From Streptomyces griseoflavus (GTDB lineage: Bacteria > Actinomycetota > Actinomycetes > Streptomycetales > Streptomycetaceae): a DNA stretch of 64,000 nt. The stretch's first letter is position 1. Each line of letters begins with the position of its first letter. The translations under genes were made by a program, and so were the position numbers. Under the pieces are notes generated by a model. The model was not told where the DNA came from. It did not search any database and saw only the letters and a list, made by a program, of their open reading frames with translations. This document shows, one piece after another, positions 8,538 to 17,205 of this stretch. The DNA is taken from positions 99,821 to 163,820 of the forward strand of contig NZ_BMUC01000004.1 of the NCBI RefSeq assembly GCF_014649995.1, read 5' to 3'.

Positions 8538-9416
8538 ATGACTCCGCGCCCCCCGACCGCCCGCCGACTGTCCATAGCCCTCGCCGCCGGGGCCCTCACG
8601 GTCGCGGCCGCCGTCACCCCCGCCGTCGCCGCCGACGACCCCAACCAGGGCGGAGGCCAGGGCCACTGGAACCAGCAGGGCGGAAAGGGCACCAACAACA
8701 ACGGCTCGGGTCAGCAGTCCGGCGGCGGGAACGGCGGGTACGACAACGGCTCGGGGCAGCAGAACGGCGGGAGCAACACCGGCTCCGGTCAGCAGAACGG
8801 CGGGTACAACAACGGCTCCGGTCAGCAGAACGGCGGGTACAACAACGGCACCGGCCAGCAGAACGGCAACGCAAACGGCGGCTACAACAACGGCTCCGGC
8901 CAGCAGAACGGCGGCGGGAACAACAACGCCGGCCAGCAGAACGGCAACGCAAACGGCGGGCACAACAACGGCTCGGGCCAGCAGTCCGGCAACGGAAACA
9001 ACGGCCACAACAACAACGCCGGCCAGCAGAACGGCGGGCACAACAGCAACAACGCCGGCCAGCAGTCCGGCAACGCGAACAACGGCCACAACTACAGCAC
9101 CGGCTCCGGTCAGCAGTCCGGCGGCAACGGTTCCGGGAACCACCAGGCCGGTGGGAACGCCGGCGGGGACCACGGCGACCAGGGTCAGTACAAGGGCCGC
9201 GTGACGGCCGACCGGCTGGCCCTGCGCACCGCCCCGAACCGGGGTGCGCAGATCATCCGGTACGCCCACAAGGGCGAGGTCGTCTCGATCTTCTGCAAGG
9301 TCCCCGGCGACAAGGTGAACGGCAACCCCCTCTGGTACCTGCTCACGAACGGCACCTGGGCGTGGGGCCCGGCCGGGCACATCGACAACATCGGCCCCGC
9401 GCCACGCTGGTGCTGA
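8538..9416 (+). CDS. Secreted Asn/Gln/Gly-repeat protein with SH3-like C-terminus
   Basis: 292 residues. A Sec signal peptide (RR-start, hydrophobic core, cleavage near AVA-ADD around residue 33) is followed by about 180 residues of low complexity built from GSGQQNGGYNNG-like units: 11 GQQ(N/S) motifs, spaced mostly 10-18 residues. The last 75 residues (YKGRVTADRLALRTAPNRGA onward to a terminal Cys) look like a bacterial SH3 domain, which usually binds peptidoglycan. Ribosome-binding site GGAGG 7 nt before the ATG. Likely a cell-wall-attached surface protein with a flexible, polar stalk. The DNA repeats are near-identical, so copy number probably varies between strains. Confidence 0.8.
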   Translation: MTPRPPTARRLSIALAAGALTVAAAVTPAVAADDPNQGGGQGHWNQQGGKGTNNNGSGQQSGGGNGGYDNGSGQQNGGSNTGSGQQNGGYNNGSGQQNGGYNNGTGQQNGNANGGYNNGSGQQNGGGNNNAGQQNGNANGGHNNGSGQQSGNGNNGHNNNAGQQNGGHNSNNAGQQSGNANNGHNYSTGSGQQSGGNGSGNHQAGGNAGGDHGDQGQYKGRVTADRLALRTAPNRGAQIIRYAHKGEVVSIFCKVPGDKVNGNPLWYLLTNGTWAWGPAGHIDNIGPAPRWC

Positions 9417-9459
9417 CGGGCAAAGCGCGCAAGCAACCCCCTTTCGGTAAGTTCCGGGC

Positions 9460-10824
9460 ATGAGCAAGGCCGGTATCACCCTGGCGACGGCGGATCCGCC
9501 CGCGCCCACCGCTCGGGGCCTCCCCCGGCGCCGTGGCGTCGAACTCGCCCTGATCGTCCTGGCCGTGACGCTGTCGGTGTACGGGTACTGCGCCGTCGGA
9601 CTCGCCAGGAACGGCACCGTCCCGCCCGGCGCCGCCGGTTACGGCGCCGGGCTCGGTGTGCTCGCCCTGGTCGCGCATCTGGCGGTGCGCTGGCGCGCCC
9701 CGCACGCCGATCCGCTGCCGTTGCCGATCGGGGTCCTGCTCAACGGTCTGGGCCTGGTCCTGATCTACCGGCTCGACCTGGAGGCGCCGGGCGAACCGGC
9801 CGCCCCGGCCCAGCTCATCTGGTCGACGCTGGGAGTGGCGCTGTTCACCTCGGTGGTCCTGGTGCTGCGCGACCACCGGGTGCTCCAGCGCTACACCTAC
9901 CTGTGCGTCACCGTCGCGCTCGTCCTGCTGACGGCGCCGATCCTGTTCCCGGCCGTGAACGGGGCCCGGATCTGGATCCGGGTCGCCGGATTCTCAATCC
10001 AGCCGGGCGAGTTCGCGAAGGTACTGCTGGCGGTGTTCTTCGCCGCCTACCTCGCGGCGAACCGCGGCGCCCTCACCTACGCCGGCCGCCGGGTGTGGAG
10101 ACTGCAGTTGCCCACGGGGCGGGTGCTCGGCCCGATCGTCGCCGTCTGGCTGGTCAGTGTGGGCGTCCTGGTCCTGGAGCGGGACCTCGGGACCTCGCTG
10201 CTGTTCTTCGGCCTGTTCGTGGTCATGCTGTACGTCGCCACCGGCCGCACCGGCTGGATCGCGGTGGGGCTGCTGCTGGCCTCGCTGGGCGCGGTGGCCG
10301 TGGGGCGCTACGAGCCGCACGTCCATCACCGGATCGAGACCTGGCTGCACCCGTTCGCCTCCATCGAGGCGGGTGAGGGACCGAACCAGCTCGCCCAGTC
10401 GCTGTTCGCCTTCGCGGAGGGCGGCATCCTCGGCTCCGGGCTCGGGCTCGGGCACTCGGTGCTCATCGGCTTCGCGGTCAAGTCCGACTTCATCCTGGCG
10501 ACGGCCGGGGAGGAACTGGGACTGGCCGGACTGTCCGCGATCATCCTGCTGTACGGGCTGCTGGTGGAGCGCGGCTACCGGGCCGGGCTGGCCCTGCGCG
10601 ACCCCTTCGGCCGTCTGCTCGCCGTGGGCCTGGCCTCCCTGCTGGCGCTCCAGGTCTTCGTGATCGCGGGCGGGGTCACCGGGCTGATCCCGCTGACCGG
10701 GATGGCGATGCCGTTCCTGGCGCAGGGCGGCTCGTCGGTGGTGACCAACTGGACGATCGTGGCGCTGCTGGTCCGGCTGAGCGACTGCGCGCGGCGGCAG
10801 GGCGGCGGGGGTGGCGGCCGGTGA
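9460..10824 (+). CDS. FtsW/RodA/SpoVE-family peptidoglycan polymerase
   Basis: 454-residue SEDS protein with about ten membrane helices. Family signatures include NGARIWIRVAGFSIQPGEFAK in the middle and the C-terminal GLIPLTGMAMPFLAQGGSS segment. SEDS proteins polymerise glycan strands from lipid II together with a class B PBP. The stop overlaps the start of the PBP gene downstream (GTGA), so the pair is coupled. It is a paralogue of the main ftsW/rodA genes, away from the division cluster, and more likely serves development or stress-related wall growth (inference). Confidence 0.9.
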   Translation: MSKAGITLATADPPAPTARGLPRRRGVELALIVLAVTLSVYGYCAVGLARNGTVPPGAAGYGAGLGVLALVAHLAVRWRAPHADPLPLPIGVLLNGLGLVLIYRLDLEAPGEPAAPAQLIWSTLGVALFTSVVLVLRDHRVLQRYTYLCVTVALVLLTAPILFPAVNGARIWIRVAGFSIQPGEFAKVLLAVFFAAYLAANRGALTYAGRRVWRLQLPTGRVLGPIVAVWLVSVGVLVLERDLGTSLLFFGLFVVMLYVATGRTGWIAVGLLLASLGAVAVGRYEPHVHHRIETWLHPFASIEAGEGPNQLAQSLFAFAEGGILGSGLGLGHSVLIGFAVKSDFILATAGEELGLAGLSAIILLYGLLVERGYRAGLALRDPFGRLLAVGLASLLALQVFVIAGGVTGLIPLTGMAMPFLAQGGSSVVTNWTIVALLVRLSDCARRQGGGGGGR

Positions 10825-12278
10825 CCCGGCACATCCGGCACGCCGCGCTGTTCTGCGCCCTGCTGCTGGTCGCCCTGCTGGTCAACGCGGCCCGCGTGCA
10901 GGTGCTGCACGCCGGCGACTACGAGGCCAACCCGGCCAACCGCCGTGACGCCATTGCCCGTTACCAGCAGCCGCGCGGTGACATCCTGGTCGCCGGCCGG
11001 CCGGTCACCGGGTCGCGGGACACCGGGGAGCACCTTCGCTACGAACGGACTTACACCGAAGGGCCGTTGTACGCTCCGGTGACGGGCTTCGCCTCGCAGG
11101 GGTACGGCACGACGCTGCTGGAGCACACGGAGGACGGGCTGCTCTCCGGCGCCGCCCCGCTGCTCGCGCCGCTCCCGCGGTGGAACGAGCTCACCCGCTC
11201 CCGCAACGCCGGCGGTGACGTGGTGACCACGATCGACCCGGCGGCGCAGCGCGCGGCGTACGAGGGGCTGCGCTCGCGGAAGGGGGCGGTGGCGGCGGTG
11301 GAGCCGTCGACGGGGCGGATCCTGGCGCTGGTGTCGGTCCCCTCGTACGATCCCGCGCTGCTGTCGGGCAACGGCAGGACGGCGCGGGACGCCTGGGCGC
11401 GGCTGAACGCCGACCCGGACCGGCCGATGCTGAACCGGGCGGTGCAGCGCACGTATCCGCCGGGTTCCACCTTCAAGGTGGTCACCGCGGCGGCGGCGCT
11501 GGACGCGGGGGTGGTGAAGGGCCTGGACAAGCCGACCGACTCCCCCGACCCGTACACCCTCCCGGGGACGACGACCCGGCTGACCAACGGGTCCGAGGGC
11601 TGCGAGGACGCCACGCTGCGGGAGGCGTTCGTGTGGTCGTGCAACACGGTCTTCGCGGGGCTCGGGGTGGCCACGGGGGTGGAGAGGATGAAGGACACGG
11701 CGCGCGACTTCGGTTTCAACGACGACGGCCTGCGGGTCCCGTTCCCGGTGGCGCGCAGCACCTTCGACACCACGGTGGACCGCGCGCAGTTGGCCCTGTC
11801 GTCGATCGGGCAGTACAACACGCGCGCCACGCCGCTGCAGATGGCGATGGTCGCGGCGGCCGTGGCGGGCGGCGGGCAGGTGCGGGAGCCGTACCTGGTG
11901 GAGCGGACGACGCGGGCGGGCGGCGGCACGGTGTCGTCGGCGGGTTCCAGCCCGGTGCGGCGGGCCATGCATCCGGCGACGGCCCTGCGGCTGCGGGAGC
12001 TGATGCGGGGCGTGGTGGAGGACGGCACGGGCAAGAAGGCCGCGATCCCCGGTGCCGTGGTGGGCGGCAAGACCGGCACCGCCCAGCACGGGCTGGGCAA
12101 CTCCGGGACGCCGTACGCCTGGTTCATCTCCTGGGCGCAGCACGACGAGGACATGGAGCCGAAGGTGGCCGTGGCCGTGGTGGTCGAGGACGCGGCGGCG
12201 AACCGGAGGGAGATCAGCGGGGGCGGGACGGCCGCGCCGATCGCGCGGGCGGTGATGGAGGCGGTGCTCAAGTCCTAG
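10821..12278 (+). CDS. Class B penicillin-binding protein (PbpA-like transpeptidase)
   Basis: 485 residues with an N-terminal membrane anchor (about residues 8-25), a short dimerisation/pedestal region, and a transpeptidase domain. The active-site motifs are STFK (S216, K219), SCN (S273-N275) and KTG (417-419). It cross-links peptidoglycan made by the coupled SEDS protein. GTG start overlaps the upstream stop by 4 bp. Length and the TIDPAAQRAAYEGL segment place it with the PbpA group. All catalytic residues are present. Confidence 0.92.
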   Translation: MTRHIRHAALFCALLLVALLVNAARVQVLHAGDYEANPANRRDAIARYQQPRGDILVAGRPVTGSRDTGEHLRYERTYTEGPLYAPVTGFASQGYGTTLLEHTEDGLLSGAAPLLAPLPRWNELTRSRNAGGDVVTTIDPAAQRAAYEGLRSRKGAVAAVEPSTGRILALVSVPSYDPALLSGNGRTARDAWARLNADPDRPMLNRAVQRTYPPGSTFKVVTAAAALDAGVVKGLDKPTDSPDPYTLPGTTTRLTNGSEGCEDATLREAFVWSCNTVFAGLGVATGVERMKDTARDFGFNDDGLRVPFPVARSTFDTTVDRAQLALSSIGQYNTRATPLQMAMVAAAVAGGGQVREPYLVERTTRAGGGTVSSAGSSPVRRAMHPATALRLRELMRGVVEDGTGKKAAIPGAVVGGKTGTAQHGLGNSGTPYAWFISWAQHDEDMEPKVAVAVVVEDAAANRREISGGGTAAPIARAVMEAVLKS

Positions 12279-12344
12279 ACGACGCTGCCCACTTGGTGCG
12301 ACGGGGGTCCCGGAGTGCCGCGTTCCCGACCTGACGTCCGGTAC

Positions 12345-12434
12345 ATGACCGATGCCGCCATCGCGTACGAACTCGCCCAGGTGAACATAGCCCGCCTCAA
12401 GGCCCCGTTGAACTCCCCGGAGTTGAACGACCGT
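12345..12434 (+). pseudogene. Remnant of a DUF3291-family gene (5' end only)
   Basis: The first ~30 codons from ATG 12345 read MTDAAIAYELAQVNIARLKA and on to NSPELNDR. This is the N-terminus of DUF3291 (heme-degrading-like ABM-fold) proteins. The frame then continues with unrelated Arg/Thr-rich sequence to 12629, and the conserved remainder of about 120 residues is absent. It is therefore a broken gene. The rest of the 12279-12667 stretch shows nothing else supportable beyond the promoter region of the oxygenase gene. Confidence 0.6.
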
Positions 12435-12667
12435 GCGGCGCTCATGATCGCTCCCATGTGCCGGAGTCCGACGGACGCACTCAGCGCACCCGGACCGATC
12501 ACGGACGGTGCGCTCCGCCGGGTGGCCACCCGGCGCTGCGCTGACGCCGCCCTCGCGCACACCCGTCGTCGACAACTCCCGTCCAAGGGATTGACGGGCT
12601 TGCTGACAGGCAGTCTCATAAGTGGGTGACCTGCCGGTAGCACGAGACGCCCTGAGGTGGAGCCGCC

Positions 12668-13606
12668 ATGACGACCCTGACGGATGCGGACGCGGTCGAC
12701 GGGCTGCGGGACGCGCTGGGGATGCTCAAGGACCGGGAGCAGGTGGCCGAGCGGCTGCTCGAGGCGTCCGCCCGGCACTCCTTCGACCCGGACCGGGAGC
12801 TGGACTGGGAGGCGCCCTTCGAGGACGGCAAGTGGTTCTGGCCGCCGGAGCTGGTGTCGCTGTACGGCACCCCGATGTGGCGGCGGATGAGCGAGGAGCA
12901 GCGCATCCTGCTCTCCCGGCACGAGGCGGCCGCGCTGGCCTCGCTCGGCATCTGGTTCGAGCTGATCCTGATGCAGCTGCTGGTCCGGCACGTCTACGAC
13001 AAGGCCGCCACCAGCGCGCACGTGCGCTACGCGCTCACCGAGATCGAGGACGAGTGCCGGCACTCGAAGATGTTCGCCCGGGTCATCACGCGCGGTGGCA
13101 CGCCCTGGTATCCGGTCGGCCGGGTGCACCAGAACCTCGGACGGCTGTTCAAGACGGTGTCCACCACGCCCGGCTCCTTCACCGCGACGCTGCTCGGCGA
13201 GGAGGTCCTGGACTGGATGCAGCGGCTGACCTTCCCGGACGAGCGGGTCCAGCCGCTGATCCGGGGCGTCACGCGCATCCACGTCGTCGAGGAGGCCCGG
13301 CACGTGCGCTACGCCCGCGAGGAGCTGCGGCGCCAGATGGTGACCGCCCCGAAGTGGTCCCAGGAGTTCACCCGGCTCACCTCGGGGGAGTTCGCCCGGG
13401 TGTTCTCCGTGGCGTTCGTGAACCCCGAGGTGTACACCAACGTCGGCCTCGACCGGCGGGAGGCCGTCGCGCAGGTGAAGGCGAGCGGGCACCGGCGGGA
13501 CGTGATGCAGCAGGGGGCGAAGCGGCTCACGGACTTCCTGGACGACATCGGGGTACTGCGCGGGGCCGGACGGCGGCTGTGGAGGTCGTCGGGACTGCTG
13601 GCGTAG
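12668..13606 (+). CDS. AurF-like non-heme di-iron oxygenase
   Basis: 312 residues, all-helical. Paired carboxylate/histidine motifs are visible: an E in LSRHEAAALASLG, EIEDECRHSKMF, then EEVLDW and VVEEARHVRYAREE. This is the ligand pattern of the AurF/CmlI N-oxygenase and DUF455-like di-iron family. Relatives oxidise aryl-amines or other small substrates; the substrate here is unknown. ATG start with GGTGGAG upstream. A TetR gene follows in the same direction 45 bp downstream, suggesting a regulated detoxification or tailoring step rather than housekeeping. Confidence 0.85.
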   Translation: MTTLTDADAVDGLRDALGMLKDREQVAERLLEASARHSFDPDRELDWEAPFEDGKWFWPPELVSLYGTPMWRRMSEEQRILLSRHEAAALASLGIWFELILMQLLVRHVYDKAATSAHVRYALTEIEDECRHSKMFARVITRGGTPWYPVGRVHQNLGRLFKTVSTTPGSFTATLLGEEVLDWMQRLTFPDERVQPLIRGVTRIHVVEEARHVRYAREELRRQMVTAPKWSQEFTRLTSGEFARVFSVAFVNPEVYTNVGLDRREAVAQVKASGHRRDVMQQGAKRLTDFLDDIGVLRGAGRRLWRSSGLLA

Positions 13607-13651
13607 GCCGGACCCCGGCGGGCGGCGTGCGCGGACGGTTACGCTGCGGGC

Positions 13652-14305
13652 ATGACCCCGCAGGCTTCCACCCCCGCATACCGGCGGCTCGGCGTCGAGG
13701 AGCGCCGCCGCCAGCTGCTCGAGGCCGCGCTGTCCCTGTTCGCCCACCGCGCCCCGGAGGAGGTGTCGCTGGACGACGTGGCGGAGGCGGCCGGTGTGTC
13801 ACGGCCCCTGGTCTACCGGTACTTCCCGGGCGGCAAGCAGCAGCTGTACGAGGCGGCCCTGATGTCCGCCGCCGACGAGCTGCGCAACTGCTTCGACGAG
13901 CCGCGCGAGGGCCCGATGCTGCCCCGGCTGTCCCGGGCCCTGGACCGCTACCTCGCCTTCGTCGACCAGCACGACGCCGGCTTCAGCGCCCTGCTCCAGG
14001 GCGGCAGCGTGGTGGAGACGTCCCGTACGACCGCGATCGTGGACGGGGTGCGCCGGGCCGCCGCCGAGCACATCCTCCGCCACCTCGGCGTCACCGGGCC
14101 CGGCCCCCGGCTGCGGATGACCATCAGGATGTGGATCACCGCCGTGGAGGCGGCCTCGCTGATCTGGCTCGACGAGGGCAAGCAGCCGCCGCTGGAGGAG
14201 CTGCGGGACTGGCTGGTGGAGCAGTTCGTGGCGGTGCTGGTGGTCACCGCGCGGCGCGACGCGCAGACCGACGCGCTGGTGGGGACGCTGACCGCGGAGC
14301 TCTGA
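13652..14305 (+). CDS. TetR-family transcriptional regulator
   Basis: 217 residues. The N-terminal HTH (RRRQLLEAALSLFAHRAPEE, then VSLDDVAEAAGVSRPLVYRYF) is typical TetR; the C-terminal ligand domain is helical. It lies 45 bp after the AurF-like gene in the same orientation and probably controls it together with itself. Ligand unknown. Confidence 0.88.
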   Translation: MTPQASTPAYRRLGVEERRRQLLEAALSLFAHRAPEEVSLDDVAEAAGVSRPLVYRYFPGGKQQLYEAALMSAADELRNCFDEPREGPMLPRLSRALDRYLAFVDQHDAGFSALLQGGSVVETSRTTAIVDGVRRAAAEHILRHLGVTGPGPRLRMTIRMWITAVEAASLIWLDEGKQPPLEELRDWLVEQFVAVLVVTARRDAQTDALVGTLTAEL

Positions 14306-14346
14306 GGTGCCGGGGCCGAGGAGCGCCGCGGCCGGCTCCGCGCGCG

Positions 14347-14679
14347 ATGGCCGAAACTGGTGAGGTGAAGAGCCAAGACACCCCCTTCGAGGGCGGGCCC
14401 ATGGACGGGCGTGTCCTGCCCGTGCTGCTGGGCATCACCGGGCACCCGCCCAAGACGTACCGCATCCCCGTCCCCGCCCCGGACGGCGGCCCGCCCACGG
14501 TGCTCGTCTACCGGCGGGTGCCCCGCGCGCGGAGCTCGCGGACCGGGCTGACCCGGGGGTGGAAGTACCTGTACGACCCGGCGGGGCCGGCCTCCCGGCG
14601 GCCGAGGTGGCCGTGGTCGAAGCCGGCCACCGATCCGGACGCCACGCCGCGGGGCAAGCCGGACGACGCCGACGGGTGA
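14347..14679 (+). CDS. Conserved small hypothetical protein, 110 residues
   Basis: A basic, Pro-rich, soluble protein without signal peptide or membrane helix. The pattern DTPFEGGPMDGRVLPVLLG, then PPKTYRIPVPAP and TVLVYRR, recalls small Streptomyces proteins of the DUF-type often found beside regulators, but I do not recognise a function. Codon usage is normal for a real gene. It starts 41 bp after the TetR stop. Confidence 0.55.
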   Translation: MAETGEVKSQDTPFEGGPMDGRVLPVLLGITGHPPKTYRIPVPAPDGGPPTVLVYRRVPRARSSRTGLTRGWKYLYDPAGPASRRPRWPWSKPATDPDATPRGKPDDADG

Positions 14680-14782
14680 CCCCGTTGCGCCGAACCGCGC
14701 ACACTCGCCGAGCGGGCCGCGCCGGCCCGCCCGATGCTCGCGATGCGGAGCGGACGGGCCGTCCCGCGTCGGAGGTGATGGT

Positions 14783-15946
14783 GTGTCAGGGATGCTTCTG
14801 CGACTGGTGTGCACGGCGGCACTGGCGGCCGGGACCGTACTCGCACCCGCGTCCGCTTCGGCGGCGCCGGAACCGGGAGTCGGCGCGGGCGGCTCCGAAG
14901 GGCGCTCCGTGGCGGAACTGCTGACGGAGCTTCAGACCCTGTACCGGGAGGCCGGGAAGGCCACCGAGTCCTACAACGCCACCGGGGAACGGCTGAAGAG
15001 GCAGCACGCCGAGACCGTGCGGCTGGAGCGCGCCCTCGCCCGCACCCGCACCTCCCTGAGCGACAGCCGCACGGAGGCCGGACGGCTGGCCCGGCAGCAG
15101 TACCAGAGCGTCACCGGCCTCTCCCCCTACGTCCGTCTGCTGCTGGCGCGCGATCCGCAGCGCGCGATCGAGCAGGGGCACGTGATCGGCCGGCTGGCGC
15201 GGGAGCGGGCGGAGACGGTGGGCCGGCTCACCGGTGAGGAGAAGGCGGCCGGTGAACTGGCCCGGCGGGCCCGCGAGGCACTCGCCGAACGGCGCGCCCT
15301 CAGCGAGCGGAGCAGGAAGCAGCGGGACGAGGTGCGGACACGGCTCCGCGCGGTCGAGGTCCTGCTGGCGTCGCTGAGCGCCGAGCAGCTCGCCGCGCTG
15401 GCCGAACTGGAGCGCGGCACGGTCGCCGAGGCGCAGGAGGAGCTGATCGCCTCCGGCGCCCTGGGCAGCGGCGGCACACCTCCGACCGCGGCGGGCGAAC
15501 GGGCGGTGCGGTACGCCGTGGAGCAGCTCGGGAAGCCGTACGAGTGGGGGGCGGAGGGGCCGGCGACGTACGACTGCTCGGGGCTGACCTCCCGGGCGTG
15601 GGCCTCCGCCGGGACGCCGGTCCCCCGGACCAGCCAGGAGCAGTGGGCCCGGCTGGAACGGATCGACCTGGCGGAGCTGCGGCCGGGGGACCTCGTCGTG
15701 TACTTCCCGGAGGCCACGCACGTGGCGCTCTACCTCGGCGACGGAATGGTGGTGCAGGCGCCCCGGCCCGGCGCGAGGGTCAAGGTCTCGCCGATCGCGG
15801 CCAACCCGGTGCTCGGCGCGGTGCGCCCCGACCCGGAGGGGGAGCCCCTGAAGGGGTACGTGCCGCCGGAGCTCCCCGAAGGTGCGACGGACGGGCCGGA
15901 CGAGGGCTGGCCGGCCGGTTACGCGCCCGAGACCTCCGCCAGGTAG
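14783..15946 (+). CDS. Secreted NlpC/P60 peptidoglycan hydrolase
   Basis: 387 residues. Signal peptide (residues 1-30), then a long coiled coil (about 50-230; Glu/Arg/Ala-rich heptads) and a C-terminal NlpC/P60 domain. The catalytic Cys is C265 in TYDCSGL, with the histidine in THVALYLGDG. Such RipA-like enzymes cleave gamma-D-Glu-diaminopimelate bonds, and the coiled coil tethers or autoinhibits. GTG start at 14783 behind GGAGGTGA. Its last 28 bp overlap the convergent monooxygenase gene. Confidence 0.9.
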   Translation: MSGMLLRLVCTAALAAGTVLAPASASAAPEPGVGAGGSEGRSVAELLTELQTLYREAGKATESYNATGERLKRQHAETVRLERALARTRTSLSDSRTEAGRLARQQYQSVTGLSPYVRLLLARDPQRAIEQGHVIGRLARERAETVGRLTGEEKAAGELARRAREALAERRALSERSRKQRDEVRTRLRAVEVLLASLSAEQLAALAELERGTVAEAQEELIASGALGSGGTPPTAAGERAVRYAVEQLGKPYEWGAEGPATYDCSGLTSRAWASAGTPVPRTSQEQWARLERIDLAELRPGDLVVYFPEATHVALYLGDGMVVQAPRPGARVKVSPIAANPVLGAVRPDPEGEPLKGYVPPELPEGATDGPDEGWPAGYAPETSAR

Positions 15947-17172
15947 GCGCCGGTCTTCTCCGGGTCGTAGAAGAAGTTCTCGAAGTCGGCCGGGTCGTTG
16001 AACCCGTTGGCGAAACGGTCGGCGACGGGCTGGAGCCGGCCGGCCGCGCCGATCAGGTTCAGGACGTGCTCCGGCGGCGGGGCGAGCATGGCGTTGGTCC
16101 ACTTGGTGACGTGCTGGGCGGTCTCCCAGTAGCGGTCGAAGGTCTGCCGCATCCACGCCTCGTCGAACTCCTTCTCGCCGTGCTCGATGATCGAGGCGAG
16201 GTAGGAGGCGGCGCACTTGGACGCGGAGTTGGAGCCCTGCCCGGTGATGGGGTCGTTGGCCACGACCACGTCGGCGACACCGAGGACGAGCCCGCCGGAG
16301 GGCAGCCGGCCGACGGGGTTGCGGACGGTGGGGGCGTACCGCCCGGCGAGGGTGCCGCCGGCGTCGGTCAGTTCGACCTTGGTGGCCCGCGCGTACTCCC
16401 ACGGGAGGAACGTCTCCATGAGTTCCAGGGTCAGGGAGAGGTGCTCGGCGGGGTCCTTGATGTCCTTGAAGGCGTCCAGCGGGCCGCCGGGCACGCCCTC
16501 CCAGAACAGGATGTCGGCGCGGCCCGAGGTGGTGAACGTCGGCATGATGAACATCTCGCCGACACCGGGGACCAGGTTGCAGCGGACGGCCTCCGTGCCC
16601 GGGTGCTCCGGACGCGGTCCCATGCCGTGGACGTAGGCGACGGCGAGGGCGCGCTGCGGCTCGCTGTACGGGGAGCGCTCCGCGTCCCTGCCGAACATCT
16701 GCACCAGCTCGCCCTTGCCGGCCGAGACGAGCACGAGGTCGTACGTACGGGAGAAGTAGTCGAGGTCGCCGACGGCCGCCCCGTGGATGACCAGCTGTCC
16801 GCCGCGCTGCGCGAAGGTCTCCATCCAGCCGGCCATCTTCACCCGCTGGTCGACCGACTGGGCGAAGCCGTCGAGCCGGCCCAGCCAGTCGACCGCGCGC
16901 TGCGAGGGGCCCGGGTCGAACGAGCCGGGGGCCGCGACCGAGACACCGAGCCCCTGGATCTTCGGGGCCTGGGACTCCCAGAAGTTGAGCTGGAGGTCGC
17001 GCTCGTGCTGCAGGGCCGTGTGGAACATGCACTGCGTCGACATGACCCGCCCGGTGCGGATCTCGTCCGCGGTCCGGTTGGACATCAGGGTGACCTCGTA
17101 CCCGTTCGACTGGAGGCCGAGGGCGAGCTGGAGACCGGACTGGCCGGCTCCGACGACGAGTATCTTCCGCAT
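15919..17172 (-). CDS. Styrene monooxygenase StyA-like flavoprotein
   Basis: 417 residues, beginning MRKILVVGAGQSGLQLALGL (FAD-binding GxGxxG). It has StyA-type features such as the HTALQHERDLQLNFWE region and the late DPITGQGSNSASKCA motif. StyA enzymes epoxidise alkenes using FADH2 delivered by a reductase (StyB). No StyB-like gene is in the window. It follows the conservon GTPase gene by 33 bp in the same direction, so it is probably the fifth gene of that operon. The physiological substrate is unknown. Confidence 0.85.
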   Translation of the reverse strand: MRKILVVGAGQSGLQLALGLQSNGYEVTLMSNRTADEIRTGRVMSTQCMFHTALQHERDLQLNFWESQAPKIQGLGVSVAAPGSFDPGPSQRAVDWLGRLDGFAQSVDQRVKMAGWMETFAQRGGQLVIHGAAVGDLDYFSRTYDLVLVSAGKGELVQMFGRDAERSPYSEPQRALAVAYVHGMGPRPEHPGTEAVRCNLVPGVGEMFIMPTFTTSGRADILFWEGVPGGPLDAFKDIKDPAEHLSLTLELMETFLPWEYARATKVELTDAGGTLAGRYAPTVRNPVGRLPSGGLVLGVADVVVANDPITGQGSNSASKCAASYLASIIEHGEKEFDEAWMRQTFDRYWETAQHVTKWTNAMLAPPPEHVLNLIGAAGRLQPVADRFANGFNDPADFENFFYDPEKTGAYLAEVSGA

Positions 17173-17205
17173 GCGGGGGACGCTCCTAAGGGGGCTGCTC
17201 GGGGA

